The position numbers were made by a program, and so were the translations under genes. A DNA stretch of 52,473 nt from a bacterium (GTDB lineage Bacteria; Patescibacteriota; Minisyncoccia; Minisyncoccales; CG1-02-41-26). The notes under the pieces are model-generated. The model did no database searches. It had not been told where the DNA came from and saw only the letters and a list, made by a program, of their open reading frames with translations. Where the stretch lies: assembly GCA_030648255.1 (NCBI GenBank), contig JAUSHZ010000001.1, positions 1 through 52,473 of the forward strand, written 5' to 3'. Positions 1 to 8,850 of this stretch are shown piece by piece (the stretch's first letter is position 1; each line of letters opens with the position of its first letter).

Positions 1-4
1 TAAA

Positions 5-58
5 TGTGTGAGTCGTTCATTGTGATAGTCATATACCCCAATGATAACGATTCACACA
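5..58. other. Long imperfect inverted repeat
   Basis: TGTGTGAgTCGTT near base 5 pairs with the complementary ACGAtTCACACA ending near 58, and an inner CATTG/CAATG extends the stem. The loop is about 20 bases. No gene is visible at bases 1-334. This hairpin, the terminator-like hairpin after it and the structured leader at 187-334 are all I see there. Its role is unknown. Confidence 0.55.
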
Positions 59-67
59 CTACCGCAC

Positions 68-92
68 AAATGAGCCTTTCAGGCTCATTTTG
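68..92 (+). terminator. Terminator-like hairpin
   Basis: AAATGAGCCT and AGGCTCATTT form a perfect 10-bp stem with a 3-base loop followed by a short T-rich stretch. It could end a transcript entering from the left of the window. Confidence 0.5.
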
Positions 93-186
93 CGTTAGAA
101 TGAGGACTCATTTCACACGCATTTTGTATTGGATAAGACTATAACTGCCATCTTGGGTAAAGTTTGCTATACTTAAATAGAGGAAT

Positions 187-334
187 ACCCCAGTTAAACA
201 GCTCCTTGAGGTCGTTTAACCCTCGGAGCCACCCCAGTTAAGTAGCAAGCTAATCGCCCGCACTTAACGGGGTATAAGAACTTCAAAATCTCACAACTCG
301 CTAATCGCTCGTTGTTCAATTAAGAATTTCTAAT
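187..334 (+). promoter_or_regulatory. Structured leader element, copy A
   Basis: This is one of seven related leaders in the window. It has two tandem versions of helix H1: ACCCCAGTTAAAC pairs with GTTTAAC (187-220), and ACCCCAGTTAAGT pairs with ACTTAACGGGGT (231-273). Helix H2 follows at about 276-331, with AGAACTTC opposite TTAAGAATTTCT and an inner ACAAC/GTTGT stem. H2 ends four bases before the ATG at 335, and the junction TTTCTAATATG matches the other copies. There is no Shine-Dalgarno sequence. The presence of an RNA structure is well supported; its function is unknown. Confidence 0.75.
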
Positions 335-508
335 ATGAAAAAATTTTTCAACAAATTATTTGCGCAAAAATTAAGAGAAAGAAACGAAACAGGCCAAGTT
401 CAAGGCAAGGGCAGGTTTGATAAACTTTACGCCACAGCCAGAAGAAGCTTTGGCTTGGCTAATCGTTTGGAACATATTAAGAATAGGGGAAAGCAAAATA
501 ATAAATAA
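335..508 (+). CDS. Small basic protein, unknown function
   Basis: A 57-residue, Lys/Arg/Asn-rich protein starting MKKFFNKLFAQKLRERN and ending KNRGKQNNK. It has no membrane segment and no motif I recognise. Its charge would suit binding to nucleic acid, but that is only a guess. The start is chosen because the ATG sits exactly at the end of the conserved leader element, as in dnaK, pyrG and mraY. That placement is the main reason to believe that such a short frame is a gene. The 99-residue membrane protein follows 11 bases after its stop. Confidence 0.6.
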   Translation: MKKFFNKLFAQKLRERNETGQVQGKGRFDKLYATARRSFGLANRLEHIKNRGKQNNK

Positions 509-519
509 AAAGTAAGAAT

Positions 520-819
520 ATGGAAGTAAGAAGTTTTTTAAAGATAACAAAGAAAAAAGTTTTTGTTTTTATTATTTTGTACTCTTTCGCGCCATTCTTT
601 TTAGTTTTTTTATTTTTGCCTGTTGGCTCTTCATTTTTATATATCTTTATACCGTTTTTAGCACCTATTTGTTTAGCTGTTTCAATTTTTTTCCTTATTG
701 AGGGTGGACTGTTGCTAATTCTGCCATTCATTTTTTCTTTGCTTTATTTGGTTTTTTTCTATGTTTTATCCTGTTTAATATTTTTTTATTACGATAAGAA
801 AAGAAAAAATAAAAATTAA
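520..819 (+). CDS. Small multi-pass membrane protein, unknown
   Basis: A 99-residue, very hydrophobic protein with a basic N-terminus (residues 1-13), three likely membrane segments at about 14-36, 40-60 and 64-92, and a Lys/Arg/Asn-rich tail. By the positive-inside rule both ends should face the cytoplasm or the topology is mixed. I recognise no family. It lies 11 bases after the small basic gene and 4 bases before the MazG-like remnant, so the three are probably co-transcribed from the leader at 187-334. Confidence 0.6.
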   Translation: MEVRSFLKITKKKVFVFIILYSFAPFFLVFLFLPVGSSFLYIFIPFLAPICLAVSIFFLIEGGLLLILPFIFSLLYLVFFYVLSCLIFFYYDKKRKNKN

Positions 820-823
820 AAAC

Positions 824-1077
824 ATGGAGTTAAAAGAAATACAAAAACAAGTTTCTGGAAATTTTTTACAGTATCTAAAAGACGATAAAATTCCTTTAGA
901 TGATGACTATTTAATTTTAAAAATAGGGGAGGAGGTTGGTTAGAGCGTAAAGGTTGACGAGCGAAGGCGAGGAAATACTTAAGCCAGCAGGCTTAATGTG
1001 CCACGGTTATGGATATTGATTTAGACGAGGCCATTGATAAAAAATGGATTAGCAAAAAATGGCTTAAGAGAAAATAA
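824..1077 (+). pseudogene. Decayed MazG-like nucleotide pyrophosphohydrolase
   Basis: The frame from 824 reads MELKEIQKQV...DDYLILKIGEEVG and stops at TAG 941-943. That is the start of a small MazG-type NTP pyrophosphohydrolase, cut exactly where the family normally continues EEVGEL. After about 65 bases without family similarity, another frame at 1009-1077 reads MDIDLDEAIDKKWISKKWLK, which resembles the C-terminus of the same family. The catalytic middle, with the second EExxD half, is missing. I read this as an internally deleted gene. Two unrelated mini-genes remain possible but are less likely. Confidence 0.6.
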
Positions 1078-1096
1078 CTTTAAAATAAAATTTTAT

Positions 1097-1126
1097 CCTG
1101 ACCGCCTAAAGTGGTCGGGTTTTTTC
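1097..1126 (+). terminator. Rho-independent terminator
   Basis: CCTGACC pairs with GGTCGGG, followed by a run of six Ts. It ends the small-gene unit just before the next promoter. Confidence 0.8.
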
Positions 1127-1155
1127 TTGACAAGAAATGAGTGCCGTGTTATATT
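1127..1155 (+). promoter_or_regulatory. Sigma-70 type promoter for the 1248 gene
   Basis: TTGACA at 1127-1132 and TATATT at 1150-1155 are separated by 17 bases, a near-ideal housekeeping promoter. It starts inside the T-run of the previous terminator. Confidence 0.85.
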
Positions 1156-1247
1156 AATAATGATTTTGGAATAATTTCAAAATCGTTAATGGCTTCGGCC
1201 ATTAATCCGAAGTTCATTTAAAGAGCAAAAGCTCAAGGAGGTTTCTC
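1156..1247 (+). promoter_or_regulatory. Structured 5' leader with three hairpins
   Basis: Three hairpins follow in order: GATTTTG/CAAAATC (1162-1184), TTAATGGC/GCCATTAA closed by a UUCG tetraloop (1186-1205), and GAGC/GCTC (1223-1234). The last one directly abuts a strong ribosome binding site, AAGGAGG, about 7 bases before the GTG start. The layout could control access to that site, or it may only stabilise the 5' end. No known riboswitch family is recognised. Confidence 0.55.
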
Positions 1248-1754
1248 GTGGGAAACCAAAAAAAATGGTACGATTTGTATTTTAACGGTATGTTCACTGG
1301 TATAAGTGTGGGTATAGTTGCTATGTTTGATATAGCTACTGATGTAAGTATTGGTAGACCTACATACATTGATAAAAGAGGACGCATGAAAGTTTTTTTG
1401 GAGGCTGAGAAGGGCGAGCATGATATCCCGTGGAAGTTCAAAACTCTTGAAGCTTATGATTCGAAAATTTATCGTGAGATGATACAGAAGTCAGAAGGGT
1501 ATCAAGCTAAGGTAGAAATACGCTTTCCAAAAAAGACTAAATTGGGAAGAAGAAAAGGACTGTTTGATATTAAAAATGAGGATAGAGAACATGGATATTA
1601 TTCTCTACCGATATCTCCGGATAAAATCTTCGAGGAAGTATATATTGAAGTTGAGGGAGGTATCTATATCTTTCATGCTACCGATTTTTCAGATATGATA
1701 TGGGTATATATAGAAAAATATAATTTCAGAGATAAGCCCAATTGTTTGAGGTAA
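1248..1754 (+). CDS. Hypothetical 168-residue protein
   Basis: The gene starts with GTG, chosen because a strong AAGGAGG site precedes it. The protein begins MGNQKKWYDLYFNG and has no clear signal peptide or membrane span. It is rich in aromatic and charged residues with alternating beta-like stretches, for example VEIRFPKK, EVYIEVEGGIYIFH and MIWVYIEKYNF. I do not recognise the family. It is a single-gene unit: its own promoter at 1127, a structured leader, and a terminator at 1895. This careful packaging suggests a regulated, possibly stress-related or surface function, but nothing in the sequence proves it. Confidence 0.75.
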   Translation: MGNQKKWYDLYFNGMFTGISVGIVAMFDIATDVSIGRPTYIDKRGRMKVFLEAEKGEHDIPWKFKTLEAYDSKIYREMIQKSEGYQAKVEIRFPKKTKLGRRKGLFDIKNEDREHGYYSLPISPDKIFEEVYIEVEGGIYIFHATDFSDMIWVYIEKYNFRDKPNCLR

Positions 1755-1894
1755 TCTCTTAAGCATTTTAATCTCATCTTTGTTCGAATTTTTTTCTAAT
1801 TTTTTAGAAAGTTAGTTTCTAAACAATTAAGCTTATGCCTTGCTTAGCAGTTGATTGGCATAGGAAGCGGATTACTATAATCTGCAAAAATATA

Positions 1895-1928
1895 ACTGTG
1901 ATTTACTAGATCGCAGTCTTTTTTTTAT
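1895..1928 (+). terminator. Rho-independent terminator
   Basis: ACTGTGAT pairs with ATCGCAGT, followed by CTTTTTTTT. A second hairpin, TATGCC/GGCATA, lies upstream at about 1833-1862. Nothing else is visible at 1755-1956. Confidence 0.75.
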
Positions 1929-1956
1929 TTAAAATTACTTGGGCGCATACAGGCTA

Positions 1957-1984
1957 TTGACAATATGTATGAATTGTCTATGAT
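1957..1984 (+). promoter_or_regulatory. Promoter with overlapping operator-like repeat
   Basis: TTGACA (1957-1962) and TATGAT (1979-1984) are spaced 16 bases apart. GACAAT and ATTGTC form a perfect 6-bp inverted repeat spanning the -35 and spacer. Toxin-antitoxin operons are usually autorepressed by the antitoxin, so this repeat is a plausible operator for the ribbon-helix-helix protein encoded downstream. Confidence 0.65.
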
Positions 1985-2001
1985 AAAATAAGTTGATAAA
2001 T

Positions 2002-2274
2002 ATGAAATATTTTGATTGGGATATTGAAAAAAATAAAAAACTCAAAAAAGAGCGGGGTGTAAGTTTTGAAGAAGCTGTCTTAGCTATGAAAGGAGGCGAT
2101 CTTTTATACGCTGGCAAAAACCCAAATCAAAGTAAGTATCCCAATCAAAGTCTTTTTATTGTTAAGATGAGAGAATATTGTTTTCTGGTGCCTTTTGTGA
2201 GGGACGATGAAAAATGTTTTTTAAAAACAATCATTCCAAGCCGTAAGGCAACAAAAAAGTATCTTTCTAAATAA
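2002..2274 (+). CDS. brnT: BrnT-family toxin
   Basis: A 90-residue protein beginning MKYFDWDIEKNKKLKKERG and continuing VSFEEAV, which is the typical start of BrnT (FxWDxxKxxxNxxKHGVSFEEA). BrnT is a RelE-fold ribonuclease toxin of type II systems. The ATG at 2002 is preferred over an in-frame TTG at 1993. It is the first gene of a three-gene cluster, 21 bases before the antitoxin-like gene. BrnT normally pairs with the ribbon-helix-helix protein BrnA, which fits the next gene. The call is by motif reading only. Confidence 0.8.
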   Translation: MKYFDWDIEKNKKLKKERGVSFEEAVLAMKGGDLLYAGKNPNQSKYPNQSLFIVKMREYCFLVPFVRDDEKCFLKTIIPSRKATKKYLSK

Positions 2275-2295
2275 GCAAAATAATAAAATAAAAAT

Positions 2296-2595
2296 ATGGA
2301 ACAAAGACAATACAAATTAGATGAGTATGAACAGGAAATTTTAAGAGCCTATGAGGCGGGTGAGTTCGTGCCCATAAAGAACCAAGCAGAAAAAATAAAA
2401 GAATTAAGATTAGCGGCTAAAGATTTTTTGAATAAAAAAAAGAATATAAACATCAGGATTTCAAATGCTGACTTACAAAAAATTAAGGCCAAAGCAGCTG
2501 AAAAAGGCTTGCCTTATCAAACTCTGATAGGTTCTCTTTTGCATCGCTATTCTGCTGGAGAAAGTGGCGCGTCTTTAATTGCCGACGCTGATTAG
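2296..2595 (+). CDS. Ribbon-helix-helix antitoxin (CopG/BrnA-like)
   Basis: A 99-residue protein. Its C-terminal half (about 55-90) reads NINIRISNADLQKIKAKAAEKG then LPYQTLIGSLLHRY, the classical CopG-type strand-helix-helix DNA-binding fold. The N-terminal half would contact a toxin. In family systems this protein neutralises the toxin and represses the operon. It sits between BrnT (21 bases) and the MazF-like gene (34 bases), so it may serve either toxin. The inverted repeat at 1959-1978 is its candidate operator. Confidence 0.8.
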   Translation: MEQRQYKLDEYEQEILRAYEAGEFVPIKNQAEKIKELRLAAKDFLNKKKNINIRISNADLQKIKAKAAEKGLPYQTLIGSLLHRYSAGESGASLIADAD

Positions 2596-2629
2596 CATGT
2601 ACAGCCCGAAAAAATGATAAGATACAATT

Positions 2630-3022
2630 ATGAAGAAAGATTTTCAAAAATGGCATAGCAAAAAAGCGAAGGTTGACGAAATTGAAAAACGACCATTCTT
2701 TCACGAACGGGAAATTTGGTTTTGTCACCTTGGGGTAAATGTTGGCTTTGAGCAAGACGGAAGCGGGGAAGAATTTTTACGGCCAATAGTTATTATTAAA
2801 AAGTTTAGTAATGAGGTTTTTTGGGCGATACCTCTAACAAAAACGGAAAAGAAAACGCAATTTTATTTTCCTTTTTTTATTGGTTCGGAGTCAGAGGCGA
2901 GTGTTGCAATCTTATCTCAAATACGGCTTACTGATGGCAAAAGATTAAGTTATAAAATAGGGGATATGGCGGAAAGCGATTTTTTGCTACTAAAAGAAAA
3001 ACTCAAGGCATTGCTACCTTAA
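2630..3022 (+). CDS. PemK/MazF-like growth inhibitor
   Basis: A 130-residue protein. From residue 27 it reads EIWFCHLGVNVGFEQDG, then FLRPIVIIKKF and FWAIPLT, matching the MazF/PemK core (GxIxWxxxGxNxGxExxxxRPxvVl). This family cuts mRNA at short sequences. The RP pair and the following beta strands are intact. The first 25 residues, rich in Lys, are an extension. A TAAGAT box lies 8 bases before the ATG, so the gene may have its own, almost leaderless transcript besides read-through from brnT. Its antitoxin is presumably the gene before it. Confidence 0.75.
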   Translation: MKKDFQKWHSKKAKVDEIEKRPFFHEREIWFCHLGVNVGFEQDGSGEEFLRPIVIIKKFSNEVFWAIPLTKTEKKTQFYFPFFIGSESEASVAILSQIRLTDGKRLSYKIGDMAESDFLLLKEKLKALLP

Positions 3023-3136
3023 GTTTTTCTGAGTTTCCCCCTATTTTTGCAAACAGGGTCGGGCCGAAGCCATTTATGTTTATATGATAGCAAACTTAAA
3101 ACCCGTTTGTCAAGCCGAAAAAAGTAGTTGGGGCTA

Positions 3137-3164
3137 TTGACATCGTTTTTTAATTTGGTATATT
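3137..3164 (+). promoter_or_regulatory. Promoter for the SAM-I riboswitch transcript
   Basis: TTGACA (3137-3142), a 16-base spacer and TATATT (3159-3164). The stretch from GCTATTGACATCG to TTTGGTAT is nearly identical to the promoter of the rRNA unit at 4262-4289. Confidence 0.85.
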
Positions 3165-3187
3165 TTAAGTAGTTTTTAATTGAATAG

Positions 3188-3354
3188 TATTTATCAAGAG
3201 CAGGCGAGGGTACGGCCCTATGACCCTGCAGCAACCCCGTTTCACCTTTGGTGGAAGTCGGCGGGTGCTAACTCCGGCCAGGAATTTCCTGGAAAGATGA
3301 TGTTAGGTCATGAACTAAAGCCACACTTCTTTCTAGGAAGTGTTTTTTAGTTCA
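3188..3354 (+). promoter_or_regulatory. SAM-I (S-box) riboswitch with expression platform
   Basis: The aptamer spans about 3188-3304. Conserved parts are visible in order: TTATCAAGAG (P1 and the start of the core), GCAGGCGAGGG...CCTGC (P2), GGCCC...ATGACCC (kink-turn and pseudoknot region), GCAACC, GGTGCTAACTCC, P4 as CCAGG/CCTGG, then AAAGATGA closing P1. The platform is a long hairpin at 3311-3354: TGAACTAAA pairs with TTTAGTTCA around an inner ACACTTC/GGAAGTGT stem with a T-rich 3' side. High S-adenosylmethionine should favour the off state. It controls a gene of unknown function. Confidence 0.85.
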
Positions 3355-3375
3355 TTAAAATGGAGGTATTGGAAG

Positions 3376-3690
3376 ATGAAAGGAGAAAGGAAGGATAAGA
3401 AGGTAGCATTTATCACAACTAGTGACAATAAGCTATCGATAAGCGACGTTGAAACAAAATTAAGAGAATGTTTTAACAATATTCTTATCGTCGTCAATTT
3501 GTTTTTTCTCACCGATGATAATATCCAAGAAGTTTGGGCAGAAGTTAAAGAAAAAAACTGCAACTTTATTCTTGTTGATTCGGAGTTAATAAAAAATAAA
3601 AAATGGTGGAAATTTATTGAAAAGATTGGCGGGAAAGAATCAATTGGCGAAATTGCGGTTTCAGACACAGATTATTTACTTTCACTTTAG
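3376..3690 (+). CDS. Hypothetical protein under SAM riboswitch
   Basis: A 104-residue protein from the ATG at 3376, chosen because GGAGG lies 10 bases upstream. A longer frame from 3340 would begin inside the terminator-like hairpin. The sequence starts MKGERKDKKVAFITTSDNKL and includes a hydrophobic strand NILIVVNLFFL and NFILVDSELI, suggesting an alpha/beta domain. I recognise no motif. SAM-I riboswitches normally govern methionine or SAM synthesis, transport or recycling, so a link to sulfur or methyl metabolism is a fair inference from context only. A terminator follows, making it a single-gene unit. Confidence 0.75.
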   Translation: MKGERKDKKVAFITTSDNKLSISDVETKLRECFNNILIVVNLFFLTDDNIQEVWAEVKEKNCNFILVDSELIKNKKWWKFIEKIGGKESIGEIAVSDTDYLLSL

Positions 3691-3714
3691 TGTATTGAGT
3701 AGATGAAGGTATTG

Positions 3715-3752
3715 AAAAGTGGGAAAGGTTAAGAACCAATGCCCACTTTTTT
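3715..3752 (+). terminator. Rho-independent terminator
   Basis: AAAAGTGGG pairs with CCCACTTTT and runs into further Ts. The loop is about 18 bases. Confidence 0.7.
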
Positions 3753-3782
3753 ATTGGTTGTGTTAAAATAGTAAAAAAGTTT

Positions 3783-4265
3783 ATGCAAAAGAATAAAATT
3801 CAGATTGATAGGCAAGCGTTAGAAAAGTTTTTGGTTGAAAAAGGATTTAGCCGTTTATCCGAAATAGAGTTTTGCAATCAGTTTGCTTTTATAAATGGAT
3901 TTTATCGGCCATCAAAAAATCAAATTAGAATTTTCTTGAAACCTTTGACTATTAAAAGATTGATTTTTCTTTCTCGGCCAAAAGAATTTTTTGCCAAAGT
4001 ATTAGCCCATGAACTGGGGCATTGTTTTGATAAGAAAATGAATGTTAATTTTGCTAAAAAGTATTGGCTTGAAATTTTATCTGTTGGCTTTTTATTTGTC
4101 GCAACTTTATTTATCTTTTTAAAGATTTTGGGTATTTTTTCTTGGCCAATCTTTGTTGTTATTTTGCCTTTTTTATATACAGCCTACAAGTTAAATCCTG
4201 CTGAAATTAGGGCTAGAAAATTTTCAAGAGATCATTGGTGCGAGGTTTCGAATTTTTGCTATTGA
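3783..4265 (+). CDS. Membrane-anchored zinc metallopeptidase-like protein
   Basis: A 160-residue protein with a zinc-binding HELGH motif at residues 76-80, in the context LAHELGHCFDKK. Two hydrophobic segments follow at about 97-131. NPAEIRARKF near the C-terminus offers Glu141 as a third zinc ligand, an arrangement seen in M48-like and related small peptidases. The substrate is unknown. The protein is short for M48. Its stop codon TGA (4263-4265) lies inside the -35 box of the rRNA promoter, so the C-terminal tail WCEVSNFCY may have been trimmed when that promoter arrived. Confidence 0.65.
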   Translation: MQKNKIQIDRQALEKFLVEKGFSRLSEIEFCNQFAFINGFYRPSKNQIRIFLKPLTIKRLIFLSRPKEFFAKVLAHELGHCFDKKMNVNFAKKYWLEILSVGFLFVATLFIFLKILGIFSWPIFVVILPFLYTAYKLNPAEIRARKFSRDHWCEVSNFCY

Positions 4266-4289
4266 CATCGGTTTTTAATTTGGTATTAT
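4262..4289 (+). promoter_or_regulatory. Promoter of the 23S-5S rRNA unit
   Basis: TTGACA (4262-4267), a 16-base spacer and TATTAT (4284-4289). It is nearly a copy of the promoter at 3137-3164. Transcription would begin around 4296. Confidence 0.8.
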
Positions 4290-4295
4290 TGGCTT

Positions 4296-4549
4296 ATGAG
4301 TATTTTGGAAAACATAAAAAACAAACAAAAAAGAAGCGGCTGATTGCCATCGTTTTTTGGCAAGTTTAAAACGCTTCTTAACAGAAGCTTTTTTGTTTCT
4401 AAAATGCCTGTTCGTTCCAATTGAATCTTGTCTCGTTGAAAGGAAACTTAATATATTAGAGGTAATATATTAAATATTTCAGCAGGGGCAAACTCGTTCG
4501 TAAAATTTAAATTTGTTAGTAGTTAGCAATAATTACTAGCTGTAGGATT
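4296..4549 (+). promoter_or_regulatory. rRNA leader with attenuator-like hairpins and processing stalk
   Basis: Three things are visible. First, a 15-codon frame MSILENIKNKQKRSG runs 4296-4343 and starts almost at the expected transcript end. Second, AAGAAGCG (4331-4338) can pair with CGCTTCTT (4372-4379), while GCTTCT can instead pair with AGAAGC followed by six Ts (to about 4395). These exclusive folds resemble an attenuator. Third, 4497-4558 is complementary to 7459-7510 (for example AATTACTAGCTG with CAGCTAGTAATT), the usual RNase III stalk around 23S. Whether the short frame is translated is unknown. Confidence 0.55.
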
Positions 4550-7467
<2,918 letters not shown>

Positions 7468-7520
7468 AGTTCATTCAGCTAGTAATTTTTGCTAATTAAA
7501 TTTTTACGAAACGATTTTGA

Positions 7521-7642
7521 GTGTTTTGGTGGCGGTTTTACTGAACCTGTCCCACCTGATCCCATTCCGAACTCAGAAGTGAAATGGTTTAAGGCCCATG
7601 ATAGTGCTTTTGCGCGAAAGTAGGTCACCGCCACCAAAACAC
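7521..7642 (+). rRNA. rrf: 5S ribosomal RNA
   Basis: The terminal stem GTGTTTTGGTGGCGG pairs with CCGCCACCAAAACAC. The core includes CCCATTCCGAACTCAGAAGTGAAA, the standard loop A/B region of bacterial 5S. It lies 53 bases after 23S in the same transcript. Confidence 0.96.
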
Positions 7643-7650
7643 TGAAAACT

Positions 7651-7684
7651 AAACCCCGCCCCTTTGCAAAGGGGCGGGGTTTTT
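7651..7684 (+). terminator. Strong terminator of the rRNA unit
   Basis: AAACCCCGCCCCTTTG pairs with CAAAGGGGCGGGGTTT, followed by more Ts. The stem is about 15 bp and very GC-rich. Confidence 0.93.
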
Positions 7685-7703
7685 AGTAAGATATAATATT
7701 ATT

Positions 7704-8480
7704 ATGCCAAAAAAGAGACGGAAAATTTTATCAATAGTCATTATTTTTTGCGTTGTTTTGTTGTTGGGCAAGTTTTTGTCAAATCCCCTAAATAGCGTTT
7801 TTCATAAAGTTTTCTCGCCAGTTGAAAAATATTTTTGGGATAAGGGCCAAAAGACAGACACATTTTTCTTCTATCTTTTTCAAGCAAAGAATATTTATAA
7901 TCAAAATCTTTTTTTAAAAGACCAAAACACTATTTTAGCCAGAAAAAACAGCGAACTCTTTAATTTAGCAAAAGAAAATGAAACTCTTAGGCAAGCCTTT
8001 GATTTAGGAGAAAAAGAAAAATTTATCCTATTTCCAGCGCAAGTTATTTCAAAGCAAGCCACTGCAGATGTTATTTTAATAGACAAAGGGCTAAAAGACG
8101 GCCTGTCAGAGGGAATGTCAGTTATCACATCAAGCGGTATTTTAATAGGAAATATTAAGAAGGCAAACACTAACTTTTCTGAGATTTCTTTAATAACCTT
8201 AAAAGATTTCTCTTTTGATATCACGGTTGGGGAGGCTGTGGCATTAGCCAAAGGTGATGGCGACCTTGGTTTGTCTTTTGATTATGCTGAAAAAGAAAAT
8301 CCAATACCCGAAAAAAGTTTAGTTTTTACCTCGGCTTTGGGGGGCAATTTTCCCAAAGGGCTCTTGGTTGGCGAAATAGAAAAGGCCCAAGTAAATCCAG
8401 CTGAGCTTTTTCAAACAGGTAAAATAAAACCGTATTTCAAAGATTATTTAAGAGGCAATGTTTTTATTATCAAAAACTAA
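7704..8480 (+). CDS. mreC: Rod shape-determining protein MreC
   Basis: A 258-residue protein: a short basic N-terminus, one membrane span at about 9-25, a coiled-coil stretch at about 50-100, and a beta-rich extracellular domain with VILIDKGLKDGLSEGMSV and GILIGNI, the conserved MreC core. MreC links the MreB/RodA/PBP2 elongation machine to the periplasmic or outer side of the membrane. It overlaps mreD by 23 bases and is followed by PBP2, the classic mreCD-mrdA order. A TATAAT box lies only 6 bases before the ATG, so the mRNA may be leaderless. Confidence 0.92.
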   Translation: MPKKRRKILSIVIIFCVVLLLGKFLSNPLNSVFHKVFSPVEKYFWDKGQKTDTFFFYLFQAKNIYNQNLFLKDQNTILARKNSELFNLAKENETLRQAFDLGEKEKFILFPAQVISKQATADVILIDKGLKDGLSEGMSVITSSGILIGNIKKANTNFSEISLITLKDFSFDITVGEAVALAKGDGDLGLSFDYAEKENPIPEKSLVFTSALGGNFPKGLLVGEIEKAQVNPAELFQTGKIKPYFKDYLRGNVFIIKN

Positions 8481-8850
8481 AAATAATTTTGCGATTATTA
8501 TTGCTATTTTTTTTCTGGCCATAGTCGGACAAGTTTTTTTGCCTTCAATGGGGATATTTTTTTTAGGCCAATGGCCTGTTTTTATTTTGATTTTTATTTT
8601 AAACTTTTGGCAAAAAAAAAGTTTTCCATTATTCTGCGCCTTAATAGCTGGGGCTTTAATTGATTTTATCTCCGGGCTGAATTTTGGCGTTTTTACTTTA
8701 AGCTTATTCTCTATTGCTTTAATTGCTCAAACAGCCCAACAAAAATTTAAATCTTCAAGCTGGGCCTCATTTGGGGTTGCTTTGGTTATTTGCGCTTTAT
8801 GCTTTTTCGGCTTAACGCATTTATTCTTTTATGTTTTTTCAATCATTTAA
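8458..8850 (+). CDS. mreD: MreD-like rod shape membrane protein
   Basis: A 130-residue protein with about four membrane helices (roughly 10-29, 34-49, 55-75, 82-128) and the motif GALIDFISGLNFGVFTLSL, typical of MreD. It is part of the elongasome, bridging MreC and the peptidoglycan synthases. It is short compared with the usual 160 or so residues. It overlaps mreC by 23 bases and the PBP2 gene by 20 bases, indicating translational coupling. Confidence 0.85.
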   Translation: MFLLSKTKNNFAIIIAIFFLAIVGQVFLPSMGIFFLGQWPVFILIFILNFWQKKSFPLFCALIAGALIDFISGLNFGVFTLSLFSIALIAQTAQQKFKSSSWASFGVALVICALCFFGLTHLFFYVFSII

